DNA of 33,640 nucleotides from Candidatus Rokuibacteriota bacterium (GTDB taxonomy: Bacteria; Methylomirabilota; Methylomirabilia; Rokubacteriales; CSP1-6), in assembly GCA_016179965.1 (NCBI GenBank), contig JACPCF010000022.1, forward strand, positions 1 through 33,640. The letters are read 5' to 3'. The notes beneath the pieces were generated by a model that made no database searches, was not told the DNA's origin, and saw only the letters and a program-made list of their open reading frames with translations. Each line of letters starts with the position of its first letter. The first letter of the stretch is position 1. This document shows positions 26,796 to 33,640 of this stretch, one piece after another. The translations under genes were made by a program, and so were the position numbers.

Positions 26796-28022
26796 ATGGC
26801 CAAGCTGAGCGTCGAGGATCTCGACCTCGGGGGAAAGCGGATTTTCCTGAGGGTGGATCTGAACGTCCCGCTCGCGGGCCCCCCGCCAGAGGCTGCGGGC
26901 CCCCAGCCGGAGGCTGGGGAGCGGCAGGTCGCCGACGACACCCGCCTCCAGGCCGCCCTCCCGACGCTCCAGCACTGCGTGAAATCCGGCGCCGCGGTGA
27001 TCCTCGCCTCCCACCTGGGGCGCCCAAAGGGGAAGCCGGACCCGAAGTACTCGCTGGCGCCGGTGGCCAAGCGTCTTGAGGAGCTGCTGGGCCAGCCGGT
27101 TCCGCTCGCTGCCGACTGCGTCGGCGACGCAGTGGAAGCCCAAACGCGCTCGCTCGGACCCGGCCAGGTGCTCCTGCTGGAAAATCTCCGCTTCCACCCG
27201 GAGGAGGAAGCCAACGATCCCGTCTTTGCCGGGGCGCTTGCGAGGCTGGCAGACTGCTACGCCAACGACGCCTTCGCCGCGGCCCACCGGGCCCATGCCT
27301 CCATCGAGGCGATCACCCGCTACCTGTCGCCGGCGGTCGCCGGCTTCCTCATGCGTCGGGAGCTCGAGGCGCTCGGGCGGATCCTGGACCGGCCGGAGCG
27401 CCCCCTGGTCGCGATCCTGGGCGGCGCCAAAGTCTCGGACAAGCTCGCGCTGGTGGAGCGTCTGGTCCAACAGGTGGACGCGGTGCTGATCGGCGGCGGC
27501 ATGGCCTTCACCTTCCTGCGCGCCCTCGGCCACGGCGTGGGCCGCTCGCTGGTGGAGCCGGACCGGATCGAGCTGGCGCGGCGCGTCCTGGGAGAGGCCA
27601 GCCGGCGCGGGACGCAGGTGGGGCTTCCCGTGGATGCCGTGGTGGCCGAAAGCCCCGATGACGTCGAGAGTCGGGCTGTCGGCGTCCGCGAAATGCCGGA
27701 GGACCTCATGGGGCTGGACATCGGCCCCCTGACGCTGGCCCGTTTCACCGCCGGTCTCCGCGGGGCGAAGACCATCGTCTGGAACGGCCCCATGGGCGTC
27801 TTCGAGCGCTCGCGCTTCGCCCGGGGCACCGTGGAGCTGGCCCGGGCTGTGGCGGCCTCGGGCGCGTTTTCAGTGGTCGGGGGCGGCGACACGGTGGCCG
27901 CCGTCCACCAGGCCGGGGTGGCCGAGAAAATCGGTTACCTCTCCACCGCCGGCGGGGCGTTCCTCGAATTTCTCGAGGGGCGGGTGCTTCCCGGCGTCGC
28001 CGCGCTCACGGACCGGCCGTAA
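26796..28022 (+). CDS. pgk: Phosphoglycerate kinase, with a short Pro-rich insertion
   Basis: PGK makes ATP from 1,3-bisphosphoglycerate. The 408-residue product contains KRIFLRVDLNVPL, SHLGRPKGKPDPKYSLAPV, LLLENLRFHPEEEANDPVFA, YANDAFAAAHRAHASIEAI, GGAKVSDKLALVERL and the C-terminal VVGGGDTVAAVHQAG. Between NVPL and DDTRLQAALPT it carries about 16 extra residues, GPPPEAAGPQPEAGERQ, where most PGKs have a short turn. The DNA there is a degenerate repeat, so it looks like a local expansion in a surface loop. The stop overlaps the tpiA start by 1 nt. Confidence 0.96.
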   Translation: MAKLSVEDLDLGGKRIFLRVDLNVPLAGPPPEAAGPQPEAGERQVADDTRLQAALPTLQHCVKSGAAVILASHLGRPKGKPDPKYSLAPVAKRLEELLGQPVPLAADCVGDAVEAQTRSLGPGQVLLLENLRFHPEEEANDPVFAGALARLADCYANDAFAAAHRAHASIEAITRYLSPAVAGFLMRRELEALGRILDRPERPLVAILGGAKVSDKLALVERLVQQVDAVLIGGGMAFTFLRALGHGVGRSLVEPDRIELARRVLGEASRRGTQVGLPVDAVVAESPDDVESRAVGVREMPEDLMGLDIGPLTLARFTAGLRGAKTIVWNGPMGVFERSRFARGTVELARAVAASGAFSVVGGGDTVAAVHQAGVAEKIGYLSTAGGAFLEFLEGRVLPGVAALTDRP

Positions 28023-28804
28023 TGCGCGCTGCCCTGCTGGTGGCCAACTGGAAGATGCATGGAACGCTGGGCGAGGCCCGAGCTCTGGCGACCTCGGTGA
28101 GGGACGGGATCAAGCGGCCGCGCGGGGTCGAGGTGGTGCTTTGCCCGCCCTTCACCGCGCTCCCCGCCGTCGCCGAGGTCCTGGCCGGGTCGCCCATCGG
28201 CCTGGGAGCCCAGAACTGCCACTGGGAGGTCACTGGCGCGTTCACCGGCGAGGTGTCGCCGGCCATGCTGGCGGACCTCGGCTGCCGCCTGGTTATCGTC
28301 GGCCACTCGGAGCGGCGCCAGCACTTCGGCGAGATCGACGCGCAGGTCAACCTGAAGCTGCGGGCGGCCCTCGCTCATGGACTCACGCCGCTCCTGTGCG
28401 TGGGAGAATCCGCCGACGAGAGGCGTCAGGGGCTGACGTTCACCGTCGTCGAGGGGCAGCTCCGGGCGGGCCTCGGGGGGGTCTCGCCTGACGACCTCGG
28501 ACGGTGTATTGTGGCGTATGAGCCCGTCTGGGCGATCGGAACGGGGGTCAACGCCACCCCCACTCAGGCCTCAGAGGTTCATGGTTACCTGCGTGGGCTC
28601 CTGTCGGAGCTGGCCTCCAAGGAGATCGCCGAGACGGTCCGGATCCTGTACGGGGGGAGCGTCAAGCCCGACAACGCGGGGGAGCTCTGCCGGGAGCCCG
28701 AGATCGACGGCGCTCTCGTGGGGGGCGCCAGCCTTCAGGCTCAAGCGTTTCTCGGCATCGTCAGGAAGGCCGCGGCCCGCGGCGGCGCGACTCCCAAGGA
28801 GTAA
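28022..28804 (+). CDS. tpiA: Triosephosphate isomerase
   Basis: TpiA interconverts dihydroxyacetone phosphate and glyceraldehyde-3-phosphate. ATG 28022 overlaps the pgk stop (TAATG). The 260-residue TIM barrel has all catalytic parts: the N-terminal Lys in LLVANWKMHG, the His in VIVGHSERRQHFGE, the Glu in VAYEPVWAIGTG and the phosphate-binding LYGGSVKPDNAGEL. Length is normal. Confidence 0.97.
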   Translation: MRAALLVANWKMHGTLGEARALATSVRDGIKRPRGVEVVLCPPFTALPAVAEVLAGSPIGLGAQNCHWEVTGAFTGEVSPAMLADLGCRLVIVGHSERRQHFGEIDAQVNLKLRAALAHGLTPLLCVGESADERRQGLTFTVVEGQLRAGLGGVSPDDLGRCIVAYEPVWAIGTGVNATPTQASEVHGYLRGLLSELASKEIAETVRILYGGSVKPDNAGELCREPEIDGALVGGASLQAQAFLGIVRKAAARGGATPKE

Positions 28805-28807
28805 GGT

Positions 28808-29107
28808 GTGTACACTCTGCTCGTCATCGTGCACGTGGTCGTGAGCCTCGCCATCATCGCCATCGTGTTGCTCCAGGCCGGCAAGGGCGCCGACATCGGA
28901 TCAGCCTTCGGCGGCGCGGGCAGCCAGACCGTCTTTGGCTCCATGACAACGCCCACCCTCCTGGGTAAGATCACCACGGTCGTGGCCCTCATGTTCATGC
29001 TGACATCTTTCAGCCTGGCCATGCTGGCGTCCCGTCGGGCGGCCTCGGTCATGACCCAGCCCGCCCCCGTCCAGCAACCCGCGACGCCGCCGGGTGGTCA
29101 GAAGTGA
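28808..29107 (+). CDS. secG: Protein translocase subunit SecG
   Basis: SecG is the small accessory subunit of the SecYEG channel. The 99-residue product starts at GTG 28808, 3 nt after tpiA. It has two transmembrane helices (YTLLVIVHVVVSLAIIAIVL and TVVALMFMLTSFSLAMLA) joined by the conserved loop QAGKGADIGSAFGGAGSQTV. The C-terminal tail is Pro- and Gln-rich (QPAPVQQPATPP). tpiA-secG is a common gene order. The stop overlaps the next gene's GTG by 4 nt. Confidence 0.95.
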   Translation: MYTLLVIVHVVVSLAIIAIVLLQAGKGADIGSAFGGAGSQTVFGSMTTPTLLGKITTVVALMFMLTSFSLAMLASRRAASVMTQPAPVQQPATPPGGQK

Positions 29108-30750
29108 AGCGCGCGTCCTGGCGTGACCTGCTCGTTGGGGTCTCCCTCCTCGCGCTGGCGGGCTGCGGCATAGAGGTGGAAGGGAAGGGGGACGCCCACC
29201 CGGCGCCGGCGCCGCCGGCCTACGGCGATACCTTCGTCGAGGCCTCCATCGCCGACATCCAGGGGTTGATTCCCAACATCACCTCCGACGGCGCCTCCCA
29301 CGAGATCGGGAACCTGATCTACGACGGGCTCATCAAGCGCGACCGGGACCTGAACCTCGTCCCCAGTCTGGCCGAATCGTGGCAGATCTCCCGGGACTGT
29401 CTGACCCTCGTGTTCAAGCTCCGCAAGGACGCCAAGTGGCACGACGGGTGGCTGTTCACCGCGGACGACGTGCGCTTCACCTACGAGACCATGATCCATC
29501 CGAAGACCCCGACCGCCTACAAGGAAGATTTCCTGCAGGTCAAGGACGTCGAAGCCCTCGACCCCTTCACCGTCCGCGTCACCTACGCCAAGCCCTTCGC
29601 CCAGGCGCTGGAGACGTGGCAGATGTGGATGCTGCCCCGGCACCAGCTGGCCGGGTACGTCCAGGGGGGTGTCCTGCGCGAGGCGCCGCAGAACCGCCAG
29701 CCGGTCGGGAACGGCGCCTACCGGTTCGTGGAGTGGAAGAGCGGGGAGAAAGTCGTCCTGGCGGCCAACCCGGATTACTTCGAGGGAAAGCCGTACCTCT
29801 CGCGGATCGTGTACCGGATCATCCCCAGCCAGTCCACGATCTTCCTCGAGCTGAAGGCCAAGGGCGTGGACTACGCCGGCCTCACGGCCATCCAGTTCGT
29901 CCGGCAGACCAACTATCCCGCGTTCCGCAAGGCCTACTCCAAATATCAGTACCCGGCCAACGCGTACACCTACTTCGGCTTCAACCTCAAGGATCCGCGC
30001 TTCGCCGACCGGCGCGTCCGGCAGGCCTTCGCCCACGCCATTAACAAACAGGAGCTGATCGACGGCGTGGTCCTCGGGCTGGCGCGCGAGGCGACGGGAC
30101 CGTACAAGCCCGGGACCTGGGCCTATAACCCCAACGTGGCGCGGTATCCCTACGATCCGGCCCGGGCGAAGGCGCTGCTCGCCACGGCGGGGTGGAAGGA
30201 CACCGACGGAGACGGGGTACTCGACAAGGACGGCCAGCCCTTTTCGTTCACGATCCTGACCAACCAGGGGAACGAGGAGCGGAAGAAGATCGCCGAGATC
30301 ATCCAGCAGCGCCTCCGGGAGATCGGGGTGGCGGCCGAGATCCGCACGCTCGAATGGGCCTCCTTCATCAAGGAGTTCGTCAAGAAGCGGCGCTTCGAGG
30401 CGATCATCCTCGGCTGGGGGATCGGCCTCGACCCGGATCAGTACGACGTCTGGCACTCCTCCAAGACCGGGCCGGACGAGCTGAACCACGTCTCCTACGT
30501 GAACGCCGAGGCGGACCGCATGCTGGAGGTGGGGCGCGCCTCCTGCCAGCGCGACGAGCGGAAAAAGTACTACGATCGGTTCCAGGAGATCCTGGCGGAG
30601 GACCAACCGATCGTCTTCCTCTATTTCCGGGACGCCCTGCCGGTCGTGTCCTCGCGCGTGCGCGGGATCGAGTCGTCCCCCAACGGCATCACCTACAACT
30701 TCATCAGGTGGTACGTCCCGAAAGGGCTGCAGCGGTACACCGCCGGCTAG
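29104..30750 (+). CDS. Peptide-type ABC transporter substrate-binding lipoprotein (SBP family 5)
   Basis: The 548-residue product starts at GTG 29104, overlapping secG. It has a lipoprotein signal, LLVGVSLLALAGC, with the Cys at residue 21. The mature part is a family 5 extracellular solute-binding protein of the DppA/OppA type. It includes SHEIGNLIYDGLIKRDRDLN, LVFKLRKDAKWHDGWLFTAD and VRFTYETMIHPKTPTAYKED; VGNGAYRFVEWKSGEK and RRVRQAFAHAINKQELIDGV follow. Two permease genes follow directly. Such systems import peptides, but also nickel, glutathione or sugars, so the cargo is unknown. Overlap with secG suggests it can be transcribed from the gap promoter. Confidence 0.93.
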   Translation: MKRASWRDLLVGVSLLALAGCGIEVEGKGDAHPAPAPPAYGDTFVEASIADIQGLIPNITSDGASHEIGNLIYDGLIKRDRDLNLVPSLAESWQISRDCLTLVFKLRKDAKWHDGWLFTADDVRFTYETMIHPKTPTAYKEDFLQVKDVEALDPFTVRVTYAKPFAQALETWQMWMLPRHQLAGYVQGGVLREAPQNRQPVGNGAYRFVEWKSGEKVVLAANPDYFEGKPYLSRIVYRIIPSQSTIFLELKAKGVDYAGLTAIQFVRQTNYPAFRKAYSKYQYPANAYTYFGFNLKDPRFADRRVRQAFAHAINKQELIDGVVLGLAREATGPYKPGTWAYNPNVARYPYDPARAKALLATAGWKDTDGDGVLDKDGQPFSFTILTNQGNEERKKIAEIIQQRLREIGVAAEIRTLEWASFIKEFVKKRRFEAIILGWGIGLDPDQYDVWHSSKTGPDELNHVSYVNAEADRMLEVGRASCQRDERKKYYDRFQEILAEDQPIVFLYFRDALPVVSSRVRGIESSPNGITYNFIRWYVPKGLQRYTAG

Positions 30751-31743
30751 ATGCTCACCTACGCGCTCCGGCGGCTCGCGCTGGCCCTCCCACTCCTGAT
30801 CGGCATCACCTTCATCTCCTTCTTTGTGATCCAGCTCGCCCCCGGGGGGCCGTTTGATTTCCTCATCAATCCCGACGTCGCCAAGCTGGATCCGAAGATC
30901 GTCAAGCAGCTCGAGGAGGCCTACGATCTCGACAAACCCATCCACATCCAGTACTGGAACTGGCTCAATCGGATCGCGCGGCTGGACTTCGGCCGCTCCT
31001 TCGCCCCCGACGGCAAGCCGGTGCTCCAGAAGATCAGCGAGCGCCTGCCGATCACGCTCTTTCTGAACGTCATCGAGATGCTGCTGATTCTAGCCCTGGC
31101 GGTCCCGATCGGTGTCCTCTCCGCGACCCGCCAGTACTCCATCTTCGACAAGGTCACCACCGTGTTCGTGTTCGCGGGGTTCGCTACCCCGGATTTCTGG
31201 CTCGCCCTGCTGCTCATGATCCTGTTCGGCGTCCAGCTCGGCTGGCTGCCGATCTCCGGCCTCCGCGACATCAACTGGGAGTACCTGTCCTTCTGGAAGC
31301 AGCAGTGGGACTTCCTGAAGCACCTGATCCTGCCTATCACGGTGGCCACGTTTGGCGGCCTTGCCGGGTTCTCGCGCTACATGCGTCAGAGCATGCTCGA
31401 AGTGATCCGGCAGGAGTACGTCCAGACGGCGCGCGCCAAGGGGCTCTCCGAGCAGACCGTGATCGGCAAGCACGCCCTCCGAAACGCGCTCCTCCCGGTC
31501 GTGACGATCCTGGGGCTGTCGCTGCCGGGGCTGATCGGCGGCAGCGTGATCGTCGAGTCGATCTTCGCCATCCCGGGGATGGGGCAGCTGATGGTGCAGG
31601 CGGTCTTCTCGCGCGACTACCCGGTGATCATGGGGAACCTGGTCATCGTGTCCACTCTCACGCTCGTCGCCAACCTCCTGGCCGACATCTCCTACGGGCT
31701 GGTGGACCCGCGCATCCGGGTCGGCCGCCGCGGAAGGCGGTGA
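30751..31743 (+). CDS. ABC transporter permease (DppB/OppB type)
   Basis: This 330-residue inner-membrane permease begins immediately after the stop of the binding protein. It has the DppB-type N-terminus ([20 protein letters not shown]) and about six transmembrane helices. The EAA-like cytoplasmic loop that contacts the ATPase is seen around [20 protein letters not shown] followed by [34 protein letters not shown] and [11 protein letters not shown] at the end are typical. It pairs with the DppC-type permease next door. Confidence 0.95.
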   Translation: MLTYALRRLALALPLLIGITFISFFVIQLAPGGPFDFLINPDVAKLDPKIVKQLEEAYDLDKPIHIQYWNWLNRIARLDFGRSFAPDGKPVLQKISERLPITLFLNVIEMLLILALAVPIGVLSATRQYSIFDKVTTVFVFAGFATPDFWLALLLMILFGVQLGWLPISGLRDINWEYLSFWKQQWDFLKHLILPITVATFGGLAGFSRYMRQSMLEVIRQEYVQTARAKGLSEQTVIGKHALRNALLPVVTILGLSLPGLIGGSVIVESIFAIPGMGQLMVQAVFSRDYPVIMGNLVIVSTLTLVANLLADISYGLVDPRIRVGRRGRR

Positions 31744-31747
31744 CGGG

Positions 31748-32641
31748 ATGGCCCCGCGCTCCCGCGGCGAGATCCGGCTGTTCTGGCGGACGTTCTCCCG
31801 CAACCAGCTGGCCTGTGTGGGAGGGGTGGTCGTGGGACTCCTGGTGCTCCTGGCGGTGTTCGCGCCGGTCCTGTCCCCCCACGACCCGAACCGCCACGAC
31901 GTCAAGAAGGTCCTCGCGCCCCCCTCCCGGGCCCACCCGCTTGGGACGGATCAGATCGGCCGCGACGTGCTCTCGCGGATCCTGTACGGCTCGCGGGTGT
32001 CGCTGGCCGTCGGGTTCGTCTCGGTGGGCATCGCCACGGCGGTCGGCGTGCTCCTGGGCGCCTCGTCCGGCTACCACGGGGGGGTCGTGGACGGGGTGAT
32101 CATGCGCCTCGTGGACCTGATGCTCGTCTTCCCGCGCTTCTTTCTCCTGCTCGCCGTCCTGGCCTTCCTCCAGCCGTCGATCTGGACCATCATGGCGGTG
32201 ATCGGGCTCACCGGGTGGATGGGGGTGGCGCGCCTGGTCCGCGCGGAATTTCTGTCGCTCAAGGAGCGCGAGTTCGTGATCTGGTCGCAGTCCATCGGCG
32301 CGAGCGCCTTCCGGATCATCTGGCGGCACATCCTTCCCAACGCGATGCCCCCGGTGCTCGTGGCTATGACGCTCGGGATCCCCGCCGCCATCCTCACCGA
32401 GTCGGGCCTCTCCTTCCTCGGTCTCGGCGTCCAGCCCCCCTACGCCACGTGGGGGAACATCCTCAACGATGGCAAGGACTCCATCGAGATCGCGTGGTGG
32501 CTGTCCCTCTACCCGGGCCTCGCGATCCTGATCACGGTGCTCTCCTACAACCTGCTGGGCGAGGGAATCCGGGACGCGCTCGACCCGCGCCTCCGGCAGG
32601 CCGTCGGCCGCTTCGTCCACCTCGTCCACCTCGGGAGGTAG
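31748..32641 (+). CDS. ABC transporter permease (DppC/OppC type)
   Basis: This 297-residue permease is the partner of the preceding one, 4 nt downstream. The N-terminal helix LACVGGVVVGLLVLLAVFAP and the segment HPLGTDQIGRDVLSRILYGS are signatures of the DppC group. The ATPase-contact loop is REFVIWSQSIGASAFRIIWR followed by HILPNAMPPVLV. LTESGLSFLGLGVQPPYATW is also typical. No ATPase gene (dppD or dppF type) appears before the window ends; one may lie beyond or elsewhere. The last codons include a ribosome-binding sequence for the next gene. Confidence 0.95.
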   Translation: MAPRSRGEIRLFWRTFSRNQLACVGGVVVGLLVLLAVFAPVLSPHDPNRHDVKKVLAPPSRAHPLGTDQIGRDVLSRILYGSRVSLAVGFVSVGIATAVGVLLGASSGYHGGVVDGVIMRLVDLMLVFPRFFLLLAVLAFLQPSIWTIMAVIGLTGWMGVARLVRAEFLSLKEREFVIWSQSIGASAFRIIWRHILPNAMPPVLVAMTLGIPAAILTESGLSFLGLGVQPPYATWGNILNDGKDSIEIAWWLSLYPGLAILITVLSYNLLGEGIRDALDPRLRQAVGRFVHLVHLGR

Positions 32642-32644
32642 GCG

Positions 32645-33622
32645 CTGGAGCTCGTCTCCCGCCGCCGCTTCCTGGGGCTCCTGGCCGGAGCCACGGCCGG
32701 ATGCGCGGCGCCGGTCGTGAAAACCTCCCGCGAGGAAGTGGCCGCGTTCCCGCTCCTGGACGCTCACTCTCACTACGTCGGGCGCCGGGCGGAGGGCGCC
32801 GGCTACACGGTGGCCGACCTCCTCGCCGCGATGGACGCGGCGGGGATCCGGCGCATGGTGGTCCTCGGATTCGGTCGGGAGGTCGTGCCCCAGCTCGCGC
32901 GCCAGTATCCCGACAGGTTCATCCCCTCCTACGCCGGCGACGTTTCCTTCGGGGCTCGCCAGCTCCGCGGCGAGATCCGGGACGGGACCGATCCGCGGGT
33001 CGTGGACGCGATCGGGGAGGAGTTCGAAGCGGCCCTCCAGAGCGGACGCTACCGAGGCGTGGGCGAGATTCACACCTACGCGCTCCCGATTCCCTCGGCG
33101 ACAACTGGCGGGGCGCCGGCGCCGGGCTCCACCATTTCTCCGGATTCCCCCCTGGTCCGTCGCCTGCTGGAGCTGGCCGGCCGCTACGGGGTGCCCATCA
33201 ACATCCACTGCGAGAACTACGGCGCGGCGGAAATGGCGCGGGCGGTGCGCGCTCACCCGAAGACGCGCGTGGTCTGGGCCCACACCGGCAGCGTGCTGAG
33301 CCCCACGGAGATCCGACGCTTCCTGGACGAGCTCCCGAATCTCTCCTTCGACCTCTCGACGAAGAATCCGGCCTGCTGCCCGCGCGGGTTCCGCGAGCAC
33401 CCGCTGATCGTGACGGGCGGGGCGCTGGAAGAGTCCTGGCGCGCCCTCCTGGAGGGCTATCCCGATCGGGTGCTCGTGGGCGTCGATTTCTTCTCGACGG
33501 CGCATCTGGCCCGAGCGCGAGACGCGGGGGAGTACCTGCGGGGGATCCTCAGCCAGCTCACCCCGGCCACGGCCCGCAAGCTCGCCTTCGAGAACGCCGC
33601 GCGCCTCTACGGCCTGCGCTAG
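32645..33622 (+). CDS. Amidohydrolase (TIM-barrel metal-dependent hydrolase) with Tat/lipoprotein signal and probable CTG start
   Basis: The track starts at GTG 32717, but the open frame upstream encodes LELVSRRRFLGLLAGATAGC, a twin-arginine motif, hydrophobic stretch and lipobox-like Cys. The only plausible initiator for it is CTG 32645, 5 nt after GGGAGG, giving 325 residues. The core is a PF04909-like amidohydrolase. Metal and catalytic residues are in LLDAHSHYVG, YRGVGEIHTY, INIHCENYG, VVWAHTGSV and VGVDFFST. It is probably exported folded and lipid-anchored. It directly follows the peptide-type importer and may process the imported compound or its precursor; that link is inferred. If translation instead starts at 32717, the protein is a cytoplasmic 301-mer. 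Confidence 0.82.
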   Translation: MELVSRRRFLGLLAGATAGCAAPVVKTSREEVAAFPLLDAHSHYVGRRAEGAGYTVADLLAAMDAAGIRRMVVLGFGREVVPQLARQYPDRFIPSYAGDVSFGARQLRGEIRDGTDPRVVDAIGEEFEAALQSGRYRGVGEIHTYALPIPSATTGGAPAPGSTISPDSPLVRRLLELAGRYGVPINIHCENYGAAEMARAVRAHPKTRVVWAHTGSVLSPTEIRRFLDELPNLSFDLSTKNPACCPRGFREHPLIVTGGALEESWRALLEGYPDRVLVGVDFFSTAHLARARDAGEYLRGILSQLTPATARKLAFENAARLYGLR

Positions 33623-33637
33623 TCGGCCTGCGCTAGT
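33610..33637. repeat. 14-bp tandem duplication over the amidohydrolase stop codon
   Basis: CGGCCTGCGCTAGT occurs twice in a row, at 33610-33623 and 33624-33637, the first copy including the stop TAG at 33620-33622. It lies 3 nt from the window end. It may be a true duplication or an assembly effect if the contig ends here. Confidence 0.85.
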
Positions 33638-33640
33638 CGT

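Noticed and set aside
31658-33505. 615-residue minus-strand ORF opposite the permease and amidohydrolase genes
   Set aside because: It is a codon-bias shadow rich in Arg, Glu, Asp and His, with no recognisable domain.

Overview
The window is 33.6 kb of very GC-rich bacterial chromosome. Gene content is that of a free-living bacterium: complex I, glycolysis, ribosomal proteins, proline biosynthesis and peptide-type ABC uptake. An MmgE/PrpD protein, a NIPSNAP protein, a nuo set without nuoEFG and a GrdB/PrdB-like selenoprotein would suit an uncultured soil or subsurface lineage such as Rokubacteria/Methylomirabilota. That placement is an inference from memory, not a search result.

Layout: (1) 1-3572 holds a truncated MmgE/PrpD gene and an alpha/beta hydrolase on the minus strand, then a secreted dienelactone-hydrolase-like enzyme and a two-domain VOC protein on the plus strand. 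(2) 3576-5294 is a tRNA island: tRNA-Ala(GGC) and tRNA-Leu(CAA) on minus, a LAGLIDADG homing-endonuclease gene whose reading frame runs through tRNA-Leu, and an orphan 3' half of another tRNA on plus. (3) 5339-15817 is a complex I operon nuoABC-[NIPSNAP]-nuoDHIJKLMN with no nuoE, nuoF or nuoG. (4) 15891-18125 is a compact unit: promoter, 20-bp palindromic operator, TetR regulator, ECF sigma factor and a GrdB/PrdB-family gene with an in-frame UGA, followed by a likely terminator. (5) 18155-25697 is rplU-rpmA-obgE-proB-proA-nadD-rsfS, then a DksA/TraR-type protein, a LapA-LapB-like fusion and comF. (6) 25702-29107 is gap-pgk-tpiA-secG behind a strong sigma-70-like promoter. (7) 29104-33622 is a peptide-type ABC importer (binding protein and two permeases, no ATPase in the window) followed by a metal-dependent amidohydrolase with a Tat/lipoprotein signal.

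The most notable feature is the selenoprotein gene at 17221-18084. The ORF track breaks it at UGA 17767-17769, but the same frame continues as U-P-V-C-H-Q-S-G-G to a normal stop. A strong stem-loop with a G-rich apical loop sits 18 nt after the UGA, where a bacterial SECIS belongs. Its apparent co-transcription with a TetR repressor and an ECF sigma factor makes a candidate undescribed regulated selenoprotein system. Other points of interest are the NIPSNAP gene inside the nuo operon, the endonuclease/tRNA overlap, the LapA-LapB fusion and a probable CTG start on the amidohydrolase.
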